A stretch of DNA of 38,273 nt from Verrucomicrobiota bacterium (GCA_020630975.1 JAHDID010000056.1:1-38273); one strand, 5' to 3'. Positions 1-8,191 are shown, numbered from the stretch's first letter. Notes: a model not told the origin generated them from the letters alone. Program-made: numbers and translations.

Positions 1-71
1 CCATCAAGCCGCTCTGGATCATCACCGCAGCCATCCTGCTACTGGCGATCATTTTCGGATTTATCCTGTAA
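1..71 (+). CDS. C-terminal end of a membrane protein (partial)
   Basis: The frame entering from the left edge reads IKPLWIITAAILLLAIIFGF followed by two residues and TAA at 69-71. It is one hydrophobic helix of about 18 residues ending right at the C-terminus, so this is the tail of a membrane-anchored or tail-anchored protein. The rest lies outside the window and no family can be assigned. Confidence 0.6.
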   Translation, partial: IKPLWIITAAILLLAIIFGFIL

Positions 72-102
72 GCGCCCTAGAGACGCTCGGTATGAAAAAT
101 GG

Positions 103-125
103 GGAAGACTGGGGTCTTCCTCTAC
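103..125 (-). repeat. Mini-palindrome copy 1
   Basis: Arms GGAAGAC (103-109) and GTCTTCC (114-120) flank a 4-nt loop, followed by TCTAC. Read on the minus strand this is GTAGA, a 7-nt arm, loop CCCA, and the complementary arm. It shares this layout with five other copies in the window. Confidence 0.75.
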
Positions 126-154
126 CCCAGTTTGAGTAACCCTACTAAGCTCAC

Positions 155-177
155 GTAGAGGAATTCCCCAGAATTCC
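155..177 (+). repeat. Mini-palindrome copy 2
   Basis: GTAGA (155-159) is followed by arm GGAATTC, loop CCCA and arm GAATTCC. Flank and loop match copies 1 and 4, but the arm bases differ and still pair fully. Confidence 0.75.
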
Positions 178-247
178 AGCGCCTTTCATGCAGGCATCCC
201 TCAGAGGACCGAGCACTTCCTCTACCGATTACATTACTCAATATTCC

Positions 248-270
248 GTAGCGGAATTTCCTAAAATTCC
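248..270 (+). repeat. Mini-palindrome copy 3
   Basis: GTAGC (248-252) is followed by arm GGAATTT, loop CCTA and arm AAATTCC. It belongs to the GTAGC subgroup, together with the copies at 21271 and 35238. Confidence 0.75.
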
Positions 271-321
271 GACCGCGCAGACTCACGAAGAATAGCTAGG
301 TTCGCCTCCTAGCCTATTGAA

Positions 322-344
322 GGAAGACTGGGGTCTTCCTCTAC
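322..344 (-). repeat. Mini-palindrome copy 4
   Basis: The core is identical to copy 1 (GGAAGAC, TGGG, GTCTTCC), followed by TCTAC. It ends 18 bases before the 3' end of the amidase gene. Confidence 0.75.
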
Positions 345-362
345 TAACGATACGCCCTCTGG

Positions 363-1010
363 CTACTGGTAGCACTTCACCCGTTGCAGAAAGGCTTTCC
401 ATTTCTTGCCGGGCTTACCATTGTCCATCAAAAAGCCCGGACACGCTTTGTGACCATAGTCTTTGCCATCCGAGCGCACGCGCCGCCAGTGGTAGTGCGG
501 CACCACCTTCGAGATCGGGATGTCGTGCTTCTCCATGAGATAAGCCGTCAGCTTAGCGGTTTGCTCGAGGGTCTTCTCACGCGAGTTCCCTTTATTCTCA
601 CACATCTCGATCCCGATGGAGTAGCGATTCCCTGGTCCCTGATAGTCGGCATGCTGCCCCTGCTCCGTGGTCGGCAGAGTCTGGTAGATCGAATCCTCAT
701 CCACAGAGAAATGCCACGACAGACGGCCTCGCCCCGCATTGTGCAACAGTCGCATATGAGCCTCGGCATCGGCCGTAGGCGATGGATTCGCCGTGGAGTG
801 AATAGTGATGTAGCGCGGCTTCATGCGCTTGGGGTCGCGCCGGTTCAGATTGCCCAGCGGAATCATTTTTTTGATGATGCTCAGCGACTTGCCACCTCGA
901 GAAGTGACCACCGACTTGCCATCAGGCGAATAACTGACACATGAGATCAGAAAAAAGAAGCTGGCGGCTACCAGAGCGAAAGCGATTGGAGAGAAACGGC
1001 GTAGAAGCAT
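363..1010 (-). CDS. N-acetylmuramoyl-L-alanine amidase, lipoprotein
   Basis: The 215-residue product belongs to the amidase_2/PGRP (AmpD-like) family, zinc enzymes that cut the amide bond between N-acetylmuramic acid and the stem peptide of peptidoglycan. The N-terminus is a lipoprotein signal with lipobox LISC and Cys24 as the lipidated residue, so it should be membrane anchored and face the periplasm. The catalytic domain covers about residues 66-212. Likely zinc ligands are His71 (ITIHST), His172 (VPHYHW) and Cys190 (ACPG); Glu135 in IGIEM is a likely catalytic residue. Domain length is normal for the family. It converges on the membrane-protein fragment at the window edge across the palindrome cluster. 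Cell-wall recycling or remodelling is the inferred role; the true substrate (anhydro- or ordinary muropeptide) cannot be read from sequence. Confidence 0.88.
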   Translation of the reverse strand: MLLRRFSPIAFALVAASFFFLISCVSYSPDGKSVVTSRGGKSLSIIKKMIPLGNLNRRDPKRMKPRYITIHSTANPSPTADAEAHMRLLHNAGRGRLSWHFSVDEDSIYQTLPTTEQGQHADYQGPGNRYSIGIEMCENKGNSREKTLEQTAKLTAYLMEKHDIPISKVVPHYHWRRVRSDGKDYGHKACPGFLMDNGKPGKKWKAFLQRVKCYQ

Positions 1011-1109
1011 AAACGGTCAAAATACTTGCGTCCCGTTTAGACGCCTCACTTCTACGACCGTGCAATTTTAGTGAAGATTTTTGAAAGAGTCCCCTCCTTT
1101 GCCCCTTCA

Positions 1110-1817
1110 CTAGTCACCTCTAGCGGCACTCGTAGATTTAAGCCTCCACCCGTCCATCCCCCGATCATAGGCTAGCTCGACTTCGACATCTGAAGAATGC
1201 GACTGGGATAAAACAACTGAGCAACTGCGAAGCTTCTCTCTTGGCACTTTAAACGACCGCGAACTCAAATGGACGCTGTGCTCTTTTGAGAAAAACTGGC
1301 TCGAACAGAAAAGCTCCCCCGGCGGACGGTGAACCATCCAGACCCAAGACTTTTGGCGAAAGACAGGCTGATCACCAGACCTTAACCGGTTCCCCTCTAA
1401 CCACACTTCAACCTCACCAAAACCTGAACCCCTAACTTTATACACTCCGAGCCGCTCTGATTTTGGTAAGTAGAAAAGCACGACGGAAGCGCCTTCGTTA
1501 TGCCCACCTCCTGAGAACAGTAGTTCGGCTGATTCATCTAGCTTTTTTAGATACCACAAGTGGACACTCGGCGAGTAATCCCCGTACCCAAAACTATCCG
1601 GTCCCTCATATATCACTAACTGGAGAGGAGCGTCCTCCCAGTTTCTGAACCAACCTAATAGCCAATGGCCAAAATGCGCATCTTGGTGCACACGATGATC
1701 GTCAAACCACACCCAATAATTGCTTTTTGCCCAAAATCCAACTGGTAGTAACACTACCCCTGCTAAGGCAATAACTAGAAGCCACCGCAAACGGCAAAAC
1801 CTGCGAAGCGCACCCAT
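1110..1817 (-). CDS. Hypothetical protein with one N-terminal membrane anchor
   Basis: I do not recognise this 235-residue protein. It has a basic N-terminus, one membrane helix (about residues 12-30) and a Trp- and aromatic-rich soluble part presumably outside the cytoplasm. No cysteine motif or catalytic signature stands out. The ATG at 1815-1817 is the only sensible start because the helix follows it directly. It is transcribed in the same direction as the amidase, about 100 bases upstream of it, and could share a transcript. Confidence 0.6.
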   Translation of the reverse strand: MGALRRFCRLRWLLVIALAGVVLLPVGFWAKSNYWVWFDDHRVHQDAHFGHWLLGWFRNWEDAPLQLVIYEGPDSFGYGDYSPSVHLWYLKKLDESAELLFSGGGHNEGASVVLFYLPKSERLGVYKVRGSGFGEVEVWLEGNRLRSGDQPVFRQKSWVWMVHRPPGELFCSSQFFSKEHSVHLSSRSFKVPREKLRSCSVVLSQSHSSDVEVELAYDRGMDGWRLKSTSAARGD

Positions 1818-1861
1818 CTAAAGTAACTCGCTATTAATCAACCTATTAAGAATTCAGCTAA

Positions 1862-3367
1862 TCACTCAAAACCCAACACCAGCGCCTCCACGATCGGTTT
1901 GGACTTGTTCTCTGTCGTATCCTCGACCTTTAGCTCGACCTGATAGCCAAAGCCAGCGGGCAGCGCCGATACATCGAGAGTCGCTGGGGTCTTGCTGACT
2001 TGCTTCGACTGGCCTTCGATGTAGTCGTAGCTTTCTTTCACCTCCGCCCAGTTGGTCCACTGGTCGATCGCCTTGTCGCCATCGGTGTCCACACCGACTC
2101 GAGCGGTGACTTTCTCCACCCATGGCCCCGGGCTTACGTAGTCAGTTTTCTGCTGAGTGGCTAGGTAAAACTGCCCCTCGGCGAAACACACATCGGGATC
2201 GGGGTGACCTTTGCCGATTTTGTCGCACCAGACGAATTCCTGATCCAGCGATGGCGAGGTAAACCAGCCAGTGGCCATCTCGTGCCCTCCCGCCGGATCA
2301 TAATCGCCAAATAAATAGTACTGCCCGCCGATACAGATCGCCGCCCAGTCGCCATAGGCCTCTTGCTCGGGGCTGTGTACCTCGTATTCGCCCAGATTCG
2401 AGTCAAAGTCGGGATGCTGCAGCCAGTGCGGGTGCTGGTAGGTCAGCTTCTCACCAGTAGGTGTGGTACGATTGTCGACCGCTGGATCTAGGATCTCGAA
2501 ATCTCCCTCGCCATCGGCGCTCACCGCATGGCCTGCGATCGGCGAGTCCCACGAGCGCTTGCTAGCATTGATCGGGCTCCAGTCCTCGTAAATCACGTGG
2601 AAACGGCCATCCAGATCGCGGATAAAGGCACAGTCCGAGCCGTGGGTCGGGTCGGCAAAGGCCATGCCCTTATTCTCGCCGGGCTTGCCATCGGTCAGGT
2701 CCGAGTCGATGTACAGGTGTGGGTCCTGATCATTCGGGTAGTCGTAGTAGATGTAGACCTGGCCATCTTTTTGCTCCGCCGTAGTCACCCAGCAGGAAAA
2801 CTTTTCTGTGACCGGACCGTGGTGCACCCAGTTCACCATATCGCGGCTCTGCCAGGCATGATAGCCTCCCAGCCCTTTCTCTAGGCCGCCGGGGGCATTG
2901 TATTGATTAGGAAAACGCGTGGTCTGCAGCTCCACACCCTCGAATCCCTCTAGCTCAGCAGCCTCTGGAGTAAATGGTGGCAGCGGTGTTGGCTTTTGCC
3001 CTTTCTTAGGTCGCTTCCGCCCGCTGGTGTAGCGGCCAAACATCCAGTAATCGTCGGGCCCCATCGTCAAGAGCACAGGAGCATCCCCCAGATTGCTCGG
3101 CCCGAGATTGTCGATCGGCTGCCAGTTTTGCCAGATCGCCGACTGCTCGATCGTCAGCACAGAGGCCTTCTGTTTCATCTCAAAGAACTTCACCACCGTC
3201 TGCAGCGAGCCTGCCTCGCCTTCCGGCGCAGCGCTCCCCTCCTCGATCACCAAGCCATCCGACGAGGCCACCGCCGCAGCCCAATCCTCGGCAGTATCGA
3301 CACGCCAGTCATCGGCTGAGAGAGCAGTCGTAAACAAGCCGAGCAGTAGGAAAACACGATAGATCAT
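1862..3367 (-). CDS. GH43-like five-bladed beta-propeller glycoside hydrolase, secreted
   Basis: From the chosen ATG (3365-3367) the product is about 501 residues and opens with a clean signal peptide (MIYRVFLLLGLFTTALSADD). The frame stays open 135 bases further upstream, but that stretch is a CCTATAGG repeat array with no signal-like sequence, so the internal ATG is preferred. The body shows repeated propeller strands typical of GH43/GH117-type enzymes: APVLLTMGPDDYWMFGRY, DGQVYIYYDYPNDQDPHLY, DLDGRFHVIYEDWSP, GGQYYLFGDYDP and EGQFYLATQQK. Acidic residues in these turns are candidates for catalysis. This clan removes arabinose, xylose, galactose or anhydrogalactose units from polysaccharides; the substrate is not evident. 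Sulfatases and an agarase-like gene elsewhere in the window fit algal polysaccharide use. Confidence 0.7.
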   Translation of the reverse strand: MIYRVFLLLGLFTTALSADDWRVDTAEDWAAAVASSDGLVIEEGSAAPEGEAGSLQTVVKFFEMKQKASVLTIEQSAIWQNWQPIDNLGPSNLGDAPVLLTMGPDDYWMFGRYTSGRKRPKKGQKPTPLPPFTPEAAELEGFEGVELQTTRFPNQYNAPGGLEKGLGGYHAWQSRDMVNWVHHGPVTEKFSCWVTTAEQKDGQVYIYYDYPNDQDPHLYIDSDLTDGKPGENKGMAFADPTHGSDCAFIRDLDGRFHVIYEDWSPINASKRSWDSPIAGHAVSADGEGDFEILDPAVDNRTTPTGEKLTYQHPHWLQHPDFDSNLGEYEVHSPEQEAYGDWAAICIGGQYYLFGDYDPAGGHEMATGWFTSPSLDQEFVWCDKIGKGHPDPDVCFAEGQFYLATQQKTDYVSPGPWVEKVTARVGVDTDGDKAIDQWTNWAEVKESYDYIEGQSKQVSKTPATLDVSALPAGFGYQVELKVEDTTENKSKPIVEALVLGFE

Positions 3368-3409
3368 GCGCCCATTTACGCCCCATAGCTCCCATTCAGC
3401 ACCTAGCGT

Positions 3410-3465
3410 GATCAGGAAAATGCTATAAGCCCTATAGGACCTATGCAGCCTATAGGCAGCTAACC
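3410..3465. repeat. CCTATAGG repeat array
   Basis: Between 3420 and 3460 the self-complementary octamer CCTATAGG occurs twice with a partial unit (GGACCTATGCAGCC) between. The same octamer recurs between tgt and trpD near 23.48 kb. It lies upstream of the GH43-like gene and creates the spurious N-terminal extension of its frame (residues like YRLHRSYRAYS). Confidence 0.6.
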
Positions 3466-3535
3466 AACCACCTGCACCGTAAGCAACTCTCGCAGTCGAC
3501 ATTTACTTGGTACCCATTACCATCCCAAACCAATC

Positions 3536-4822
3536 ATGCAGCGCCGCCACTTTCTCAGAGCCAGTACCGCCACCATCGCCCTACCTTTCCTAGAGTCGGC
3601 GGGCTTTCGCCGTTTTGTATCGGCTGCGCCGGTCGCCACCCCGCCAAAGCGGATGATGTTTCTCGGCATCGGTTTCGGCGTCACTCAGGAGACGTGGTTT
3701 CCAGACATCGCCGACACAGGGCCCGGCTACCAGATGACCGAGGGGCTGCAGCCGCTGGAGCGCCACCGAGAGCGCTTCTCCATCGTGCAAAATGCCTCGC
3801 ACAAGGCATCGGCTAGCCCCCATGCAGGCAGCACCTTCTGGCTGACCGGGGCAGATCGCTTTGGCTCGCCGGGCAGTAGCTTTCACAATACCATCTCGGT
3901 GGATCAGGTGGCAGCTGCGGAGATGGGGCGCGAGACCCGATTTTCCTCGCTGCAGCTAAATGGCTCCGACAAACACCTGGCCAGTGCCAATGGCGGCCAC
4001 GGCCAGGGCCTATCGCTGGCCTGGGATGCCAATGGCAAGCCGGTCGCAGGCACGGACGATCCAGTCGCGGTATTTCACCGACTATTCTCGCCAGACACCA
4101 TGCCGCTGGAGAAACGCAAAGCCATGCTGGCCCGCGAGCATAGTGTACTAGATGCCATACTCTCCGATGCCAACTCGCTGCAAAAACGCCTAACCCAGAC
4201 CGATGTCGATAAACTCGACGAATATTTCACCGGCATCCGCGATATCGAGGTGCGCCTGGGCAAAGAAGAGAGCTGGCTGGAGCGCCCCAAACCTCAGGCC
4301 CCTATCGCCGAGCCGCAAAATCGCCCCGAGGGCATCGACGAGATCCGCCTGATGTACGACCTGATGATCGCCGCCCTGCAGACCGATAGCACCCGCATCT
4401 GCACCTACCGGCAGCCGATCGCCAGCCTGCTCAGCTCCATCGGCGAGACCATCCTACCCCACGACATGAGCCACTATGCCCCCGGCCCGCGCATGGCTGC
4501 CTCGCAGCATCGCGACCGGGTGCAGAGCCAGCTGCTGGGCGAGCTATTCGACAAGATGCTGGCCACCAAGGAGGCCGATGGCTCCAGTCTATTCGATCAC
4601 ACCAGCCTGGTCTTTGGGTCAAATCTGCGCAGCATCCACTACCTAAACAACTGCACCACCCTACTAGCCGGCGGTGGTGCTGGGGTGAAACTAGGCGAGC
4701 ACATCGCCCTGCCCGAGGATACCGCGCTATGCGATGTGTGGCTCACCCTACTGCACGGAGTCGGGGTGAAAGCCGAACGCCACGGCGACAGCACCGGAGT
4801 CCTAAAGCAGATCCAAGCCTAA
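3536..4822 (+). CDS. DUF1552 family exported protein (cassette 1)
   Basis: This 428-residue protein belongs to DUF1552, common in Planctomycetota and Verrucomicrobiota and almost always paired with a DUF1587/DUF1592 cytochrome-like protein. The N-terminus MQRRHFLRASTATIALPFLE carries a twin-arginine RRxFL motif, so Tat export is likely. Downstream are family-like segments such as PKRMMFLGIGFGV, a loop rich in SHKASASPHAG, and LMYDLMIAALQTDSTRICTY. The fold resembles that of DUF1501/sulfatase-like exported proteins but no catalytic function is established. The stop is only 10 bases before the next gene, so the two form an operon. It shares layout and motifs with the protein at 10961-12226. Confidence 0.88.
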   Translation: MQRRHFLRASTATIALPFLESAGFRRFVSAAPVATPPKRMMFLGIGFGVTQETWFPDIADTGPGYQMTEGLQPLERHRERFSIVQNASHKASASPHAGSTFWLTGADRFGSPGSSFHNTISVDQVAAAEMGRETRFSSLQLNGSDKHLASANGGHGQGLSLAWDANGKPVAGTDDPVAVFHRLFSPDTMPLEKRKAMLAREHSVLDAILSDANSLQKRLTQTDVDKLDEYFTGIRDIEVRLGKEESWLERPKPQAPIAEPQNRPEGIDEIRLMYDLMIAALQTDSTRICTYRQPIASLLSSIGETILPHDMSHYAPGPRMAASQHRDRVQSQLLGELFDKMLATKEADGSSLFDHTSLVFGSNLRSIHYLNNCTTLLAGGGAGVKLGEHIALPEDTALCDVWLTLLHGVGVKAERHGDSTGVLKQIQA

Positions 4823-4832
4823 CTACCTACGC

Positions 4833-7589
4833 ATGAACTTACCCAGCCTACGTAGGGGCAGCCTTCAGCTGACCGACTTCCCTCTACCCACCTTCCGGCT
4901 CAGCCTGCCGGTCAGCTACAAGCAGACCCTACATAGCGCTATACTAGCCATCACCCTAGTCCCCTTGGCAGCCGCCCCAAAAGCCACCCTCCCCGAGCAG
5001 CACCTCGACTTCCTCGATGCCCACTGCCTAGACTGCCACGACAGCGCGACCAAAGAAGGCAGCGTCGATCTAGAGACCCTGTCTTTCTCTATCTCCGACA
5101 TCCGCTCTGCCGAGCTCTGGCAGGAGGTGCTAAATGTGGTCAATTCAGGCGAGATGCCTCCGGAGAAAAAGCCACGCCCCGGCGACGAGGAGAAGACCGA
5201 ATTCCTCGCCGACCTATCGGCCACACTCGTCACAGCTCGCGAGATACTCAGCGATACCGGCGGTGTTACCACCATGCGCAGGCTCAATCATCGTGAGTAT
5301 CGCCACACCATCCGCGACCTGCTCGGCGTATCGATAAAGGCCGAGTCGCTACCCGCCGACGAGCGCGAGGGCGGATTTGATACCAGCGGCTCGTCTCTCT
5401 ATATGTCAGCTGATCAGATCGCCGAGTATAGAAAACAGGGCGCCGATGCCCTGCAGCTCGCCTTTGATCTATCTCGCACCTCGCTAGAGATGCGTAAAAT
5501 CCGCCTCGATCAGGAGGGTAGCTTCAATACCCGCCAAACTTACGAAGTACAGCAACAAGTCGATATACAAACACGGTTTCAGCGCTGGAAACGCCAAATC
5601 GACCTTATCGCAGCTCAGCCGCGCAATCACAAAGCCGTAGCAGAGATACGCAAAACCATTAAGCGGCCAGAAAAATTCTACGTGCATTGGCAAAAGATAC
5701 AGGGAGCGCCTGCGCCTACCGAGTTCGGCTTCACCGATGGCGACGACGCTATCTACTATGATAGCCAGTGGAAATGGCTACTACCTCGTATATTGGAATA
5801 TCAATCTCTACCTCAGACGAAGACCGGTGTCTATGTATCGGCCAGTGGCCACGCCACTCAGCAGGTCATCTTTGGCCTACCGGGCAATTGGCCTACTGGC
5901 GACTACACCATGCGTATCCATGCAGGGGTGCCCGAAGAGCGAAAGCTCAAGCCCTCGCGCGATCATCTGAAATCCTACACCGTACCCGCCGCCTCGCACG
6001 ATAGGCGCTTTCTCGATATCGATTCGCGCACAGGGAACTACCACATCTCTACCCACCACGTGCGCGGCACCACCTCGGCCACGGTCCCCATCGAGGCTAC
6101 CGTATCGATACGTGGCGATGAACAACTGCACCTCTACCACCTGAAAGAACGCGGCGGTCTAGAGGGCAGATCCGAGCGTATACACAATGAATCCACCCGC
6201 CTAAAAGGCTCGCGCCTACAGCCCGCGATCTGGATCGATTATGTGGAATTCGAAGGCCCGCTCCTCGATGACCACACCCGCGGCCAGCTAGCTATAGTAA
6301 AAGGCTGGCTCGACCGGCTCGATGCTCAGGGAGACGAAGCGGTGAGGAGTATCATCCGCGAGTTTTGCGATATCGCCCTACGCGGCCAGCCTGTGGATCC
6401 CGAGTTCCTCACCAAGCTACACCTGATCTACCGCGACTACCTGTCCGACGATCACACCCCACACCAGGCTCTGCGCGAGACTCTGGCCATCGTGCTGGCA
6501 TCGCCGAGGTTTCTTTACCTATCCGAGACGGGACAGGTCGACCAGACCAAACCTCTATCGCCCATCGAGCTAGCCAATCGCCTATCCTATTTTCTCTGGA
6601 GTGCACCACCCGATAGCGAGCTACTCCAGCTAGCCCGTAGTGGCGAACTAGCCAAACCAGAGATCCTCCAGCAGCAGACCACTCGCCTACTAGCCAGCCC
6701 GCGCAGCAGGACATTCATCACCGCCTTTCTCGGCCAGTGGCTACACCTTGACCGGCTCGACTTCTTTCAGTTCGACCCGAAAAAGCACCCCGATTTCACC
6801 TATGGCATGAAGAAAGCCGCTCGCCGCGAGATCTATGAAACCTTTGCCTACTGGATGAATCACGAGCAGGACGGCAGCCTCACTCAGCTACTGCAGAGCG
6901 ACACCGTGGTCATCGATGCCCTACTGGCCAATCTCTACGGCATAGCCAATGTCGCGGGCGATGAATTCCGCCCTGTGAAGCTACCTGCCGACTCGCCGCG
7001 CGGCGGGCTACTCGGCATGGCCGCCGTAGCCGCTATGGGTAGCAATGGCGACCACACCAGCCCCGTCGAGCGCGGCGTGTGGGTGATGAAAAAACTGATG
7101 AACGACCCGCCACCACCGGCACCGCCCAACGTCCCCCAGCTCAGCCGCCTAGCCGACGAGCCACTCACCACCCGCGAGCAGATCGCCATGCACCAGGAGC
7201 AGCCCCAGTGCGCCCAGTGCCACCGCCGCATCGATCCCATCGGCTTTGGTCTGGAGAACTTCGATGCCTCCGGCAAATGGCGCACCCACGACGACCGCCA
7301 CGGCGTGCCCCGCGACCGCACCCTGATCGATCCCTCCGGCCAGATCCACGGAGGCCCCGCTTTCAGCGATTTCTACCAGCTCCGCAGCCACCTAGCCACC
7401 CTCTACCCCGATGCCTTTGCCACTGGCTTCGCCGAGCACCTCGCCGAGTACGCCCTAGGCCGCCCCATCGGCTTCACCGACGATGATCTGATCGCTGCCA
7501 TCATCGCCGAGACGAAGGCAGGCGGCTATCAGATCAAAGATTTCATCCACGCAGTGGTGATGTCGGAAACATTTCGGACAAAACGATAG
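4833..7589 (+). CDS. PVC-type diheme cytochrome protein DUF1587/1592/1588/1585 (cassette 1)
   Basis: The frame encodes up to 918 residues. A c-type heme motif CLDCH is at residues 65-69 and a second, CAQCH, at 793-797. Domains in order: cytochrome segment; DUF1587 (about 145-210, RRLNHREYRHTIRDLLGV); a carbohydrate-binding-like middle; DUF1595 (about 500-555); DUF1592 (about 555-690, SPIELANRLSYFLWSAPPDS); DUF1588 (about 700-800, GLLGMAAVAAMGSNGDHTSP); DUF1585 (about 840-915). Such proteins are thought to work in periplasmic electron transfer or carbohydrate oxidation with DUF1552 partners, but the reaction is unproven. The signal peptide (about residues 44-62, LHSAILAITLVPLAAAP) sits unusually far from the first ATG because codons 8-30 are made of a palindromic repeat. 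The true start is therefore uncertain, and no ATG, GTG or TTG lies closer. Confidence 0.88.
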   Translation: MNLPSLRRGSLQLTDFPLPTFRLSLPVSYKQTLHSAILAITLVPLAAAPKATLPEQHLDFLDAHCLDCHDSATKEGSVDLETLSFSISDIRSAELWQEVLNVVNSGEMPPEKKPRPGDEEKTEFLADLSATLVTAREILSDTGGVTTMRRLNHREYRHTIRDLLGVSIKAESLPADEREGGFDTSGSSLYMSADQIAEYRKQGADALQLAFDLSRTSLEMRKIRLDQEGSFNTRQTYEVQQQVDIQTRFQRWKRQIDLIAAQPRNHKAVAEIRKTIKRPEKFYVHWQKIQGAPAPTEFGFTDGDDAIYYDSQWKWLLPRILEYQSLPQTKTGVYVSASGHATQQVIFGLPGNWPTGDYTMRIHAGVPEERKLKPSRDHLKSYTVPAASHDRRFLDIDSRTGNYHISTHHVRGTTSATVPIEATVSIRGDEQLHLYHLKERGGLEGRSERIHNESTRLKGSRLQPAIWIDYVEFEGPLLDDHTRGQLAIVKGWLDRLDAQGDEAVRSIIREFCDIALRGQPVDPEFLTKLHLIYRDYLSDDHTPHQALRETLAIVLASPRFLYLSETGQVDQTKPLSPIELANRLSYFLWSAPPDSELLQLARSGELAKPEILQQQTTRLLASPRSRTFITAFLGQWLHLDRLDFFQFDPKKHPDFTYGMKKAARREIYETFAYWMNHEQDGSLTQLLQSDTVVIDALLANLYGIANVAGDEFRPVKLPADSPRGGLLGMAAVAAMGSNGDHTSPVERGVWVMKKLMNDPPPPAPPNVPQLSRLADEPLTTREQIAMHQEQPQCAQCHRRIDPIGFGLENFDASGKWRTHDDRHGVPRDRTLIDPSGQIHGGPAFSDFYQLRSHLATLYPDAFATGFAEHLAEYALGRPIGFTDDDLIAAIIAETKAGGYQIKDFIHAVVMSETFRTKR
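4852..4932. repeat. Palindromic repeat element, copy A (inside a gene start)
   Basis: Inner arms AGCTGACCG (4867-4875) and CGGTCAGCT (4909-4917) pair perfectly; outer GTAGGG (4852-4857) faces CCCTAC (4927-4932). Blocks GGGGCAGCCTTCAGCTG and CTCAGCCTGCCGG are shared with the element at 7608-7702. It overlaps the 5' end of the DUF1592 reading frame. Confidence 0.7.
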
Positions 7590-7607
7590 CGAAAACGCAA
7601 AACCTAC

Positions 7608-7702
7608 GCCTCAAGGAGGGGCGGCCTTCAGCTGCCCGGCAACCCCGGCAAAAGCATCTACCTCAGCCTGCCGGGCAGCTGACGGCAGCCCCTCCTTGAG
7701 GC
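7608..7702. repeat. Palindromic repeat element, copy B
   Basis: The outer arms are perfect 15-mers, GCCTCAAGGAGGGGC (7608-7622) and its complement (7688-7702). Inner arms CAGCTGCCCGGC (7629-7640) and GCCGGGCAGCTG (7670-7681) are perfect 12-mers. The element lies just after the DUF1592 stop and is homologous to copy A. It could stop transcription or protect the mRNA 3' end. Its size and symmetry resemble REP/MITE-type elements. Confidence 0.8.
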
Positions 7703-7738
7703 ATTTTACCACTCTCAAACGACTACATAAAACTACCT

Positions 7739-8164
7739 ATGATAATCAAAGAGAAGTGGTCAGATCGGTTTTCATTAGCATCCATTCTATTCCTGATGGG
7801 AATAGCACTGGTGAAATCCGACTTAATAGTAGTCTGCATCAGCATCATCTCCATCAGTGTACTACTTACCCTCAGAGGGCTATTTCTGAGCCCGACCGCT
7901 CGATTTTTGGCAAACCACATTACCCTCCACCCACATGGAATAATTCGGCGTAGCAGTAGCCATCAGGTCGAATATTGCAAGATCACAGCCCTAGTGGAAG
8001 AAGATCGCGTCTCCACCGAACAGGGTAGATGTGTGAAAATTTGCCGTGCCGATGGCCTAGACATCATTTTGCCTTCAGGTGCTGTTTCTCGGGCTTTGCA
8101 GATTTACCGCCTGATCAATGAAAGAAACGGAAATACCATACCTTCCTATCGAAGAACAATTTAA
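7739..8164 (+). CDS. Small membrane protein with a PH-like domain
   Basis: The 141-residue product has two closely spaced membrane helices (about residues 11-48, the second near LIVVCISIISISVLLTL) and a soluble C-terminus beginning LHPHGIIRRS. Alternating strands ending in a helix (ALQIYRLINERN) resemble small bacterial PH-like (bPH) domains that follow a TM hairpin. This is a resemblance only; I would not assign a function. The ATG directly precedes the hydrophobic hairpin. It starts about 36 bases after the palindromic element and shares direction with the next three genes. Confidence 0.6.
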   Translation: MIIKEKWSDRFSLASILFLMGIALVKSDLIVVCISIISISVLLTLRGLFLSPTARFLANHITLHPHGIIRRSSSHQVEYCKITALVEEDRVSTEQGRCVKICRADGLDIILPSGAVSRALQIYRLINERNGNTIPSYRRTI

Positions 8165-8191
8165 TTACTGAAGCCTACCTAATCCACGACC

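Larger units (their letters stand above)
72..362. other. Intergenic region carrying four mini-palindromes
   Basis: These 291 bases lie between two convergent genes and contain no credible coding frame. They hold four copies of a 23-nt palindromic unit (103-125, 155-177, 248-270, 322-344), two in each orientation. A possible fifth, degraded copy lies around 193-225 (AGAGGA facing TTCCTCTAC). The two outer copies have identical cores. The region could act as a two-way transcription stop, but no U-tract follows any hairpin. Confidence 0.6.

Noticed and set aside
72-362. CRISPR array
   Set aside because: The repeats are palindromes in both orientations with unequal spacing and variable arms, and no cas gene is near.
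384-944. 186-codon open frame on the plus strand opposite the amidase gene
   Set aside because: It is antisense to a clear amidase with intact motifs and has no family resemblance.
3368-3502. N-terminal extension of the GH43-like protein
   Set aside because: This stretch is translated CCTATAGG repeat; a proper signal peptide begins at the internal ATG.
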